The notes below the pieces were generated by a model. It was given only the letters and a program-made list of their open reading frames with translations. It was not told the origin of the DNA and searched no databases. Below are positions 20,772 through 31,900 of a stretch of DNA of 64,000 nt, in pieces. The stretch comes from Undaria pinnatifida (lineage: Eukaryota; Sar; Phaeophyceae; Laminariales; Alariaceae). The position numbers were made by a program, and so were the translations under genes. Position 1 is the stretch's first letter. Each line of letters begins with the position of its first letter. The stretch spans positions 7,920,775 to 7,984,774 of the forward strand of contig JABAKD010000008.1 in assembly GCA_012845835.1 (NCBI GenBank), read 5' to 3'.

Positions 20772-23700
20772 CTTGCGTTCCCAATTGGTCATGTCTTGTT
20801 GCAACCGGTAAACAGCAGCTTTCTGCGCGATGTAGTCATCCACGTTTGGCATTTCCTGAGTATCGGCCTGGTAAACGGTGCAATTCAAAAGAGGGAAAAT
20901 CGAGTGGTCATATCGTGTTCTTGCCAAGAGAGTGACGTCAGGCCACGATTATGCAACATCAAGTCAGGGTGGATATCGAGCAGGTGAATGACACACACCA
21001 GTCAATTCTGCGATTGTTTCTCGAAGCGGGATGAACCAGTCTCGATACGAAGGAAGGGTTTGCCTTCCCCGGCCCTCTTTTCCCAATATCGCAGTTTCGC
21101 TACAGGTGGAACATTACACTCGGCAGCTGCCGTTGTGATGCGCATACCAAACCATTAATAACAAGCAGGTGTACCGGGTACACAGCATTGTTCAGGTCAC
21201 ATGCTACTGTGTCGATATATCCTCATAGAATATAGTCTAGTCCTCGTGTCGGTATGATGCATCGACATCGATACTCCCCGTCCATTGCATATTAAAGCAT
21301 ACAACCGAGCAGCAGAAGAACTTCAGTTAGCATTGGACGCGTGCTACGATAGAGGTGCACCACGTTTTTTCTGATATTCCTCAATTTGGGAGCTCAAGAC
21401 CTCTCCCAAAAACTGATTTGGAGAAAAACAAAACTACTACCGGATGAGAAATCCCATGGCCTAGGTATACAGCGAGAATCATGAAGAAATATGGCGCATT
21501 TTCGACGACTTTGGGTTAAGGAGCCCGGTCATTCAGAAATTATTTCAGACGAAAAGTGATACCTCTATCGTAGCATGCGTCATTGGTGGACGACGCGACA
21601 AGTCGATTCGTTCCTCTGAAAGAGGTGCAAGGTGCTGCTTGGGGGTCTCACCCTGTGCTGGCTTAATTTTTTCTTGACCCGCCTCTCGGCAGCAATCTCC
21701 GCGGCAACCGCCACGTTTTCTTCCTTTATCTTAGTAAGCGTCTCTGTCCTTAGTCGTATCTGACGGAGGAAGGCCGCATGGAAGGGCAACATGATGAACA
21801 TCAAGTATTGGCAATATACGTACGTAAACCCTACAGAATAACTACTACTACCCCCAAGTTCGAAATGTATTGCGCACCGGGGGTACAAGATTAACAAGTA
21901 ACAACGCATACATCCCATTCAAGATAATATCTTCGTTACAGGCAATTTGGTTGTTGCCATTGTGTGGTCTGCTGTTTCCACAAACCTCGCGCACGACGGT
22001 GATATCTGCGCTGTCGAGCAGTATGTAACACTGTGCTTTTCTTAGCTCCCCATATGATATACTCAAGGTTTTAACCCCTTTGGGACCCAGGTAAAGCGAC
22101 AATAAACGCGACAAGTGCGGTACTACCAGTGTTCAAGGAAGAACGTGCTAACATTAGCACACGTATTGTCATGCTGCGTGCCTATCGCACATCTCCTTCC
22201 GCTTTTTGTTTCGCTTCAGATACATCCCCACTCCGGCTCGTCCTTTATTTGTTATTATATCCCCTCCGGAATCCCAGAGGGGCTGACAGGCACGATTTGT
22301 AATAATGCAAATAACCAGAGAATGGTCGTCCTGACTACCTAGGGTGTGTTGGTCCTTCACCTCTTTGGACAACCACTCGCTTTCTGCGAGAAGTTGGTGA
22401 AGCAGATTCTTCAGGGTGTTGAGCGCTTGTACTGTTTTTCCAGTGGTCATCTTCAGCTGGCCAGTTCGCGCGTGATATCGCATGGCAAGCAGGACAGGGA
22501 CGACATCGATGTTGGAGTACGAATAGCATCTTCGCATGTTATGATACGTCGCTCCCGTCAATAATTCACGACGAAAATCGACCGTGCGCGTTTCTATGTA
22601 CATTTCTGGGACATCAGAGAGAAAAGGCGACGAAAGCATATGACGATACAGCATCGGCCACGACAAATATGCACGCAGCATGATTCTACTTGTACTGGTG
22701 CTCCTGTACATTACGTAGACGGTAGATAAGACCGCAGTTCTCTTTGTTTTGGTCGTACCTGGGTCCCACAAGGGTCTATTGACATCGCAACGCATGAAGC
22801 CAACCACAACGATGTTACCCAAACACACCCATGCACACCTTGAGGAGCTCGTCATTGCGTTCCTCTATGCGGCTAACATATTGCTTGTTCTCGATTTGCA
22901 GCTGGTGAAAGTCGATGTAATGGAGAGCATCGCCCATATCATCCTTTTGTCGGAGCTGACTCTCCACCTGGTTATTTCCGGCACATCATGGAATCGTAGC
23001 GGGCGGATACTCAACAAGCACAAAGCCTGTGCATGTACGATCGGCGCCCCAGGCGGGCCGATTTAGCAGCATAACGCAAACTTCTTTTGAGACCGTGCCT
23101 TTGAAAGCTGCCGAAGCACCTACGCGAAGTTGGTAACTAGCATATCGTCATTTGAAACTGCTTGATCAATTGCTTCATCAATGCGTGTTGTGAGCGTAGC
23201 TCCCTACAGCAATACCGTACCTTTTGCAGCTGGCCCTTGAGGGTCGCATTCTTCAGCCGAAGTTTTTCTGTCATTGCGTCCCGTTGCCGGAGCTTGTCCT
23301 CCATGTAACGTATTACCTGCACACCATCAAGTTCAGCGAACGATTAGCTTCGCGCCTTGTGGAGAAATTTGTGGCAAAACCTATTGATTTGGCTCATAGA
23401 TTTCGGGGAAACGAATCGGCGCTGAGCACACAATGTGACCCCCGCGCCTCATACCACAGACGCAGGTACGCGCAAGTTAATGTGTTCCACAGCGACCTAT
23501 CCCGCTGAAGGGGGAGCACTTTCGAGCAGAACCAAGGAATGCCAAACGTTTGTTTTCTGTTCTGCATATTACCATTGATACACACTGCAAATCAGACGAC
23601 ACCAACATGTGTGCACCAGACTCCCGGGCGGACACAGCAAAATAAACCGCAGCCTGTGGCTGTCCCACTCACCTTTTCTGCCATGGTGCTTCCTGTTCTC

Positions 23701-26700
23701 ATGTTTTCAGCTCCAACAACGATATCCCGTTTGAACTCATACGCCTCCTTCTTGAGGTCGGCGATACGAATATCTGTCTCCTCCAAGACTGCCTTGAGCG
23801 TGTCAATCAATTTCTCCGAGCTTTTTCTCGTATCCTCGAGCTTGAGCGCGAGAGCGAAAGCAGGGGACATGTAGCATCGTACAAGGTCGTTTGGAGAGTG
23901 TTGCGAATCGTGCATCTCAATGATCGAATTGCTAGATGCCGAGAAGAGGAGACGGAGGCTAATAGGCAAATATATACTATTACAAGGAGGTGTCTGACAC
24001 CAGCATAGACTGTACGAAATAACGCAATATAATACAAAGTAGTAGGAGAGGAGAGGAGAGGAGAGGAGAGGAGAGGAGAGGAGAGGAGAGGGGAGGGGAG
24101 GAGAGGGGAGGAGAGGGGAGGAGAGGAGAGAGTGCGTGGTTGGGCACGAAAATGAGTTAATGTGACCAGACAAGAGCGAGTGCATCGCATCTCTCTTCCA
24201 CTCTGTCGTTATACAGGCTATGAGCCTCGATACGCTGAGTCCGTCACGGCTGGAGTGAAATCCACTGGGCGAGAGGTAGTCATGCGTAGCTCGAGAGTGC
24301 GGATCTCCAGATAATTTGTGCGTCGGTTTCGTAAATCTACCGACCACGTGCAGGACGATGTGGAAGAAATCGTGCTCAGCGGCGAATGCCACGTAAACTA
24401 TAGCTTTGCTTAGAGCGCGCCAATGGACTTACAGTATATCTCCCGATAGACTTGCAGTATAACCTGGGACAAAATACGCGTACGACAATACGTACGTTTT
24501 TTTTCGTGCGTAGGCAGACCCTGTACCGGTAGGTATAATCACAACCCGGACAACAGCCTACTGAATATGCCTATTATTGGTATGCCAATTGGTTGGGGTA
24601 TTGCATATCGATACCTATTGACACCTTCGATAGGTATGCGAATTTGTCGATCGATACCGATTGCTTGGACCAATAAGTCCAGAGAAATTGGTGCAATCGT
24701 CTTTAGTTCGTAAGATAGGTGTGTGAATCCGTCTATCGATACCTATTTATTCGGCCAATAGGTTCTGATAAATCGGCACAATATGCTATTATTGTTCTCT
24801 TGCACTAGGTATGTCACCTTGTCGATCGATACCTATTACTGTGACCAACAGGTACGTGAAATTGTCGATCGATACCTATTGTTTGACCAATAGGTATGTG
24901 TGATATTGTCGATCGATATCTAATGTTTTGACCATAAAGTCCTGTACATACCGGTAGACTATTGAATTCGCCTGTTGGTCTGTCCACAAGGTGATGCATT
25001 GAATATCGATACTTACTGCAACCTGTAATGTGAGGGTGAAATTGTCTATAGGTATACCTATTTCTTTGCCCAATAGGTTCAGAGGAATTGGTACGGTTGA
25101 TACCCTCGAAAAAAATATTGAGAGGTGTTTCTGTTGTTCAACAGCAGCAGCAAGCAGCTATCGTTTGAAAACCTCACAAACCTATCGATTATAACTTCTA
25201 TTAATACCAGGTATTATCGTAAATCTGTGTTTTGAACTAAAAGGCAAGAAGTAGGTCAAGGTACATATTGCTATCATCCAAGGTATTCATTCAAACAATA
25301 ACCTAAGATATACGGATTAGGTATATTGTTCTAAGCAATAGAATATAAGTTTACAAGCAGTAGGTATCGATCGAAACCCTTGCCAACCTATTATTGAATT
25401 GTCAGTAGATATCGATCGATGCCTTGCGAACCTATTAAATTGGGCAATAGGCATCGATCGATACCCTTGAAAACCTATGAATTTGAGCAAACGTAATTGA
25501 TCGACCTCATCGTACACCTATCGCTTTAACCAATACCAGGTAGGTATTTATTGGTGGCGATAAGAAGGTATTGCGTTATAAGGCTTAGTTTGGGTAAGCT
25601 ATTGATTAACCTTTTGCAAGTGGTCAAACGGACTAATACCCCACTAATAACCTTAACAAGTGGCGTCGTCAACAGACCATGGGTTTTTGGGTCGTGGGTT
25701 CGATCCCCACCATCCACAATAATAAACTTTTCAGATTTTCCCCATGTCGAACTTGAAAAATACTCTCCCTGGTATCCCCTGGAAGTGAAACGGCTTGGAT
25801 ATTGAAAGGTCCGCCCGTATATCCGGCCGACCTGCTATCCCGCCGTTTCAGGGGGGGAGTCTTATAAGGCTTAGTTTGGGTAATCTATTGGTTAACCTTT
25901 TGCAAGTGGTCAAACGGACTAATACCCCACTAATAACCTTAACAATTGCTCGAACGGTAGCCTATCGGGCGACGTTTTCAAATAATGTTGGTGCCCCAAA
26001 TACCTATCGATATACACCTTCGCGAGCATATCGGTCGCACAGTAGGCTATTGTGGTCACTGCCCTAACCCTATTGTTGCTTACATCGATAGATCCCGAAG
26101 CCGAGCTATTGTGCCCCACAATAGGTATCGATCGTCATAATTGCCGACGTATTGTTGGCCCAATCGCCTTTTCGATAGGGTATATATTATCCAGAGGGTA
26201 TAATCTTTGGAAGGAACTGAGCGGCACATAAACAGGTCACTCCAAAACACTGCAGGCTTGAGCTTCGCATCGAACGCACATACCAGGTAATAGTAATCAC
26301 CACCTTGTTGAAACCGTCCACCTTAAGCTTATCAGGGCACAACAAGGACAGTCAGCGCCGTATTCGGGGATTCTCCGCTGGGCTAGAGGGGCATGCGGCG
26401 TGGATGACCAATGGCGAACTGGAGATACTACTAGTTTATGGTACTTGGACGGCCTGTCTTCGAGCATCTTTGCTCTCCAACACTGAAACAACTAAATGGC
26501 GAAAGGTCTACGTACCGATACCTATAATCTTAAACAATAGAATGGTGAAAGGTCTGTCGATACTTATCGTCCGAAACAATAGAGTTGTGACAGGTATATC
26601 GATACCTGTTTTCCGAAACAATAGGTTTGGTGAAATATTTATCGATCTAGCTATCGTCCCAAACAATAGGTTTGGTGAAGGTGTATCGATGCCTATTGTT

Positions 26701-28629
26701 AAGGAATTAGTGGGGTATTAGTCCGTTTGACCACTTGCAAAAGGTTAACCAATAGCTTGCCCAAACTAAGCCTTATAACAGTCTCCCCCCCTGAAACGGC
26801 GGGATAGCAGGTCGGCCGGATATACGGGCGGACCTGTCATTTATCCAACCCGTTTCATTCCCTGGGGTACCAGGGAGAGTATTTTTCAAGCTTGACATTG
26901 GGAAAATCTGAAAAGTTTATTATCGTGGATGGTGGGGATCGAACCCACGACCCAAAAAACCCATAGTCTGTCGACGACGCCATTTGTCAAGGAATTAGTG
27001 GGGTATTAGTCCGTTTGACCACTTGCAAAAGGTTGACCAATAGCTTACCCAAACTAAGCCTTATAACACTATCGTTATAAACAACAGGTTTCGTCTCGCA
27101 GTCCCAATAGTATATCGCCCGAAGAACAGGCTTGTTTTGGAAATTCGTGTCGATAGTTAGCTGTTTCAACGATAGGTTTTGATATAGACTTACTTAATTT
27201 TGTCTTTCTCAGGGATTGCCCATCCCTGGCCTCTCAGAGCTCCAACTTCCATATTACTTGCGGAACCTTTCCAGCTTTTCTTTGCTTTCCAGCTTCGTTC
27301 GATATACGAAACGCCAATAGTACATACCGGTACTACTACACCAGGTTTGTACATACCATCAGATACTACGCTGTTGGATCACATGCACGCCCAGCTCAGA
27401 TCAGTCCGGCTATATATGGCCCAGCAGCGCAGCGTAGCGCCGTGCGGAGCCGTGCGGAGCCATGCGGTGCGGTGCCGTGCCCTTCGCTGCGGTGCTGTGT
27501 CGCTGCGCTGTGTGCTTTCTTTCGAACATTGGGCAGTACCGGGTATAATGCGTGTTGTGTACGGAGTACTACTTTTCCTCTTTTTTTCTTTTTCTACATG
27601 TATTTGATCTTTCACGGCCCCCTGTTTTTTCCCTCACGCAAATTACCCCCGTACTGCCGATCAGAACGTAACACCGGTAACAAAAGCACACAGCACAGCT
27701 GAGCACAACAGGGCAATTTGCTCTGCACAAGCACCTCTTGGCATTATCAAATCGCTGTTCGCACCAAATCGCGGGCCTATTCTTTCTGCCCCCTTTACAT
27801 ATACTCCGTATATGTTTTTAGTTGCATTCTTCCTTGCCTTGCGCGAGCGTAGCGGGCGGCGTCAGCCGCCCGCGGAGCGGAGCCCTTGTATTACATACCA
27901 TCACGATATTGGCCGAACAATAGATAAATGGAGGTGTCAATCGATGCCTATCGCCTGCTACAATTATAAGCTTTAAAAAGTGTCTAGTCTATCGATATAC
28001 CTACCACAAGCAACAATAGGCCTCCTACTCGAAGTACCAGTTTTGCACTAGGATCCTATCGATTGTCTGTTGACCTGGAACGTACCGTCCAGGGTGTGAG
28101 TTGTGTACAGTCTATGTGCTCGTGGTATAATATTTAGCGACACATCACTTACATCTTTGTGCGCCACCTCCTGTTCGTGTACCCCAATTTCTACTTTCTG
28201 TTCGATTGTCAGAACCGAAGGAAGCTGTCGACGCCGCTGCCGATTGGTCTTGCGCTTGTCGTCGTCGCCATCTGTAGCCACGTCCGAAGCGTGTCTCCCA
28301 TAATACGATTTAAATATCCGATTCTCCAGGCGCAAATCCTCCAATTCTCGTTGCAAGTCGTCTAGCTGCCGGCCCATCGAGACGCAGCGACGTGAGCGGA
28401 GGCGTAGAGTTAAACATTGATTTGTGTTACATACATCTCTTACCGTCGTGTACTGGTACTTCAGACCACATCAGCATGTAGTCAGCGATAACTACTCCTG
28501 TACGGGTGCGAAGGTGCTGCAATACGAGCACTCTATGTGTAGTCAAAGCTGTTCTACCTTGTTCTTCATTGTTCAAGCAGTTCGTCACAGACTCACCTGG
28601 TCCAGTTCATCTACTTCACGGTCGTCCAT
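20772..28629 (-). CDS. CFAP263: CFAP263/CCDC113-like ciliary coiled-coil protein
   Basis: A cilium-associated coiled-coil protein of the CCDC113/CCDC96 family (DUF4201); known relatives act at basal bodies and axonemes. Exons, 5' to 3': 28629-28597, 28365-28153, 23840-23673, 23316-23221, 22967-22839, 22456-22361, 21759-21652, 20867-20772. All are multiples of three and all introns phase 0; together 313 residues. Seen: acidic start MDDREVDELDQ; LRLENRIFKSYYGRH and LTIEQKVEI (exon 2); VLEETDIRIADLKKEAYEFK (exon 3); YMEDKLRQRDAMTEKLRLKN (exon 4); LHYIDFHQLQIENKQY (exon 5); TTGKTVQALNTLK (exon 6); NVDDYIAQKAAVYRLQ...WERK (exon 8). The family normally continues about 40 residues after WERK; I could not find that last exon. 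Intron 2 is 4.3 kb and full of repeats. YEFKRDI and the N-terminal match favour CCDC113 over CCDC96. Confidence 0.88.
24044..24131 (+). repeat. GAGAG microsatellite
   Basis: About 17 copies of a GAGAG/GGGAG pentamer inside CFAP263 intron 2, roughly 200 bp upstream of exon 3 on the coding (minus) strand, where it reads as a CTCTC tract. Confidence 0.9.
25574..25944 (+). mobile_element. TRIM-like LTR element, copy B
   Basis: A 371-bp element. LTRs 25574-25658 and 25860-25944 (85 bp each); target duplication ATTG (25570-25573, 25945-25948). Here the sense strand is plus: LTR, AG, then TGGCGTCGTCAACAGACC as primer-binding site, then the tRNA-like GGGTCGTGGGTTCGATCCCC, and a purine tract AGGGGGGGAG just before the second LTR. 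The outer base of the first LTR has mutated (CGTTATAAGG for TGTTATAAGG). Inserted in the 43-bp satellite. Confidence 0.9.
26697..27068 (-). mobile_element. TRIM-like LTR element, copy C
   Basis: A 372-bp element. Direct repeats 26697-26780 and 26985-27068 (84 bp each); target duplication CTAT (26693-26696, 27069-27072). Excising it rejoins a satellite unit, GATGCCTAT-CGTTATAAAC. Same internal parts as copies A and B. The two LTRs differ at only a few sites (for example TGTTAAGG versus TGTCAAGG), so this is a fairly recent insertion. Confidence 0.9.
27318..27900 (+). mobile_element. GC-hairpin element, intact copy
   Basis: The uninterrupted counterpart of 7610-8725. From left: a TACATACCGGTAC end, a CCGTGCGGAGCCGTGCGG run at about 27446, CGGGTATAATGCGTGTTGTG, CTTTCACGGCCCCCTG, and at the right the hairpin GGGCGGCGTCAGCCGCCCGC (27853-27872). 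No open frame with a known domain. The ends show only weak inverted similarity, so the class is undetermined. Confidence 0.7.
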
Positions 28630-28933
28630 GATGGGCGAGGTGTTGCGTCGTTAGAAAAACAGTACATACGGTGGTAGATACGCTTGGGACGCCGAGGAGT
28701 GCGGAGGTGGTTGAGGTGATGGGAGCTCAAACCGTTACACGACGAATGACAAATTGGAGGCGTTCTTGTGTACCAGGGATGCGGGGATTTCGGGTGATTT
28801 GATTGACAAAATGTAGGTGCAGGTGATGCACTCAGTCTCTCCCCCCGGGCTTGAGGAGTGCGTGGGCCCTCTCTCAGGTTCCCGGCTATACCCGTGCAGG
28901 GTGGGAAGGACCCAGGCCTCATCATATTTGAAA
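28630..28933. promoter_or_regulatory. Divergent promoter region, CFAP263 / MYB
   Basis: Only 304 bp separate the CFAP263 ATG (minus) from the MYB ATG (plus), so both 5' UTRs and core promoters must lie here, or one gene uses an unseen upstream exon. I see no TATA box. The inferred MYB start context is TTGAAAATGG. Shared control is possible but not shown by sequence. Confidence 0.6.
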
Positions 28934-31900
28934 ATGGAGGACCGAGAGACCCGCCAAATACCGAGCGCTTCGCTTAGCCAAAGTTCGGCTAGTCTCCCTT
29001 CTCCTCGCAATCCACCCGAGAAGCGGACTTCTGAGGGCGCTGCAGCATCGGCACAGAAGTCCGTGGGCTCTCTACGTCCTTCATCGCTTCGGCTAACTCC
29101 GCGTTCGGTCCCCCAAGTAAGTGATATAGCTGGCGCGGTGATTTTCCGCAGTGTGACCATTCTCAAAAACTGGACAAATCTCGTGGCTGGGGACCCCAGC
29201 ACACTTGAAGAGGTTCAGGCGCACCTCAGTGCAGCGAACCAGACTTCGAGTTGATGAGAAGTTATCTGATTGCTGTGTCTACTGCTGTGTATCAATCACA
29301 ACGGTAGAGCAGTCTCTCGGGATGTGTAGCTAGATGAGGGGCCGGCCCTATTCACGGGAAAGGTAGTGTTTGCCTTGGAGTTTAGTCAAGAGCTGCACCA
29401 TACATATCATACACCAGGTACCAGGTAATTGGTACGTCCCATCGATGTGAAGTGATACGAGGATAGTATGCTGCTGCTGTTCAAAGCTTTGCCCAATTTC
29501 GTGACTTGTTCTAAGGTGGATTGAATTCAGAACTCGGACATGTGAGCCACCCGAGGAACTTCTGTTGTACTGCACTTGATATGCTCGTCAAGAGGTTGAT
29601 TCGACGGCGTGGCAAGAAGGTATAAGGTTACGAAGTATCACGGGTATACATGGTACGTGATATGTGTTCAACATCAGCTAGAGGTAGTGTCTGTCCAGGT
29701 GCTTGGTCTGCGGTATGTAATGATGTATGTAGCCCACCTCAACTCTTCAAATTACATCATAGCACGTGTTATTCGGCACAACACGTTTCTATTCGGCTGT
29801 ACCAAACATACCCAGCCTACGAGTGGTGCTTCCATCTCATTATGCCTGCATGTATCATCTCATTATGGCGAGGCGCATGATATTATTGCAATTGATACAG
29901 TATGTACCTGGTACGGCGGTGCATCCTGTGCATGATGTGATCTGCAGGGTTCGAAGCGGCAAGACAGCCGGATGTCCCCTCACGCTGCGAAAGCTCGGGG
30001 TATATTCGACAGAGCTGTCGCGCCCATCGGCGGGCACGAAGGCCTGCCCGAGGATGCTTCCAGGGTGCTTTTGGAAGATCAAGCTCTCATGGGGAGTGCC
30101 CAGCCTGGCGAAAAAAGTGACGGGATTATGGGTGAGCTGAACATGTTCGACGCTGCGGGGTCGGTAACCGGAGCCGGCGTGGATGGGGGCGGGGCAGCGG
30201 AAGAAGAATTGTCGATGGGATGGCCTTCGACTCGATTGGTGCGGTCAGCCTCCATGTCGTCCACAGGCTCCGCGGAAGCAGAGGAGTCTGAGGTGAGAAC
30301 TATATACTGCTGTAGTAGCAAGATGCACGCCAAATGCACGCCCCTGGACCCTTTTAGAGTAGTTTCATCATATTGCGCCGATATTGCTGCTGCTGTGCAA
30401 CGGTGTGGTGCAGCGATAATATGTATGGAGTGAGAGAAGAGTCACTGAAGACTTAGACTCACGATTTCGTGTAACGTCTGGCTGGCCGTAGTAGCAATAA
30501 CTCTCCGACCTGCGCTTCCTGGTTGCACTTACAGCAGTAGTACTGCTGTTTTTTTACTGTTTAACCTCTGGTGTTTAATACTGCTGCTCGCTGTACCGGA
30601 GTACCACACCATAAGCAGGAAAAATACTGCTGTTGCTATCTTTTCGTACCTGCTATGAACGTTTTCTGCGCGCGCCGTGCTACGGTTGCGCTCCAGCTTC
30701 GTGTAATGTTGCAAGTAACGTGGTAGCAATATTATTGTTATTAGTTTTTTATATTAAAAATATTGAAAACCGATGAACCTTTTGTTCAGCTGCTGTTTTT
30801 AGTTCGAAAATGAAATATTTATCGGGTAACTGTCAAGTTACGAGATAGTTCCGTTCTTCGAAGACTCTTCTCGAAGGAAGCAGCGATTGATTCGTACGCA
30901 TGCTGAACCGCCGCGTCCTTGTGCATGAATGCTCGAACGCTCGACATGCACGAGGTACCTTATTATGTATTGGTTGTACCTGGTATGCCTTATAAGACGA
31001 AAGGATAAGTGTTGTATTGGTTATCAGGAGTTGGAAGAGCTGAATTGGAAAACTGCAAGATTGCAATTTGCATCTTAAATCGTTACATCGCTTGATAACG
31101 TTGTCGAGAACCAGAACCAAGAAAACAGAAAACCAACCCCGCACTCCTCAAACCAAGTAAAAAGTTTAAGTTTGTTCCAGTCTTGGTTTGACGTGCTGAT
31201 GTGTGGTCGGGTTAATATATTGTAAAAATAAAAAAACATTCCAGCCGTGAGATCGAATATTTTGTCGAAACTCATTATATTAGACTGTACCGGGTAGTTA
31301 ATACTTCGAAGTATATTATAATATATCATGGTATTATGTTCTCGTGCAGGCCACTGCATGCAGCAGATGGGTAAAATATTATTCGGGATGATCGGTGGTC
31401 GCACCTTGTTTGCAGCAGCAGTGTCCTGTGCGAGCGTCCATGTTGATTGTTGTGTACCAGGTACCTGGTATTTTTATTTTTTCCAGGTATACACCAAGGT
31501 CATACGATACACCAAGGATCCAGGCACGACGAGTACGTGCGCTGTATTCAGATGGGATGTGTTCTGAAATGTTTTTTTGGGAGATGGTGTCCTCGAGGCA
31601 GGTGTTGGTTCATTATTTTCTTCCGCTGGGCTGCTGTTTCCACAAACTTATTCGAGGCTTTCCAGAGATGATGCAGCTATTTTGTATATAACCTGGTATC
31701 ATATACCTGGTACAACAGTATTATAGCATGGAGTAATGTTTTTGGTATACAGCAGGAACACCTCGTTAATCATCTACCACACTCCACACGCCCGAATGAA
31801 CGTACAATATGTACAGCAGCTACAGCAGCAGGACGATGCAGCTGCTGCAGCAACTGCAGCAGCCTGTAGGTTTGTTGAGGCTGCAAATGCTGCCGCCGTC

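Larger units (their letters stand above)
24520..28035. repeat. Degenerate ~43-bp palindromic satellite
   Basis: Units have the form TCGATACCTATTG - 6 to 9 bases - CAATAGGTAT. Each is an imperfect inverted repeat. The clearest tandem runs are 24820-24935 (period 43: GTCGATCGATACCTATT three times) and 26530-26700 (ATAG at 26537, 26579, 26621, 26666; periods 42-45). Blocks at 25330-25573, 25945-26200, 27069-27180 and 27905-28030 belong to the same family. Two TRIMs and a GC-hairpin element are inserted in it. Everything lies in CFAP263 intron 2. Degeneracy and the lack of unique spacers exclude a CRISPR array. Confidence 0.78.

Noticed and set aside
23592-24392. 266-codon minus-strand open frame as a single exon
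   Set aside because: Only 23673-23840 matches the CCDC113 family; the rest crosses a pyrimidine-rich acceptor and the GAGAG microsatellite.
24520-26700. Regularly spaced palindromic repeats, possible CRISPR array
   Set aside because: The whole 43-bp unit is repeated and degenerate, there are no unique spacers and no cas genes, and it lies in an intron of a eukaryotic gene.
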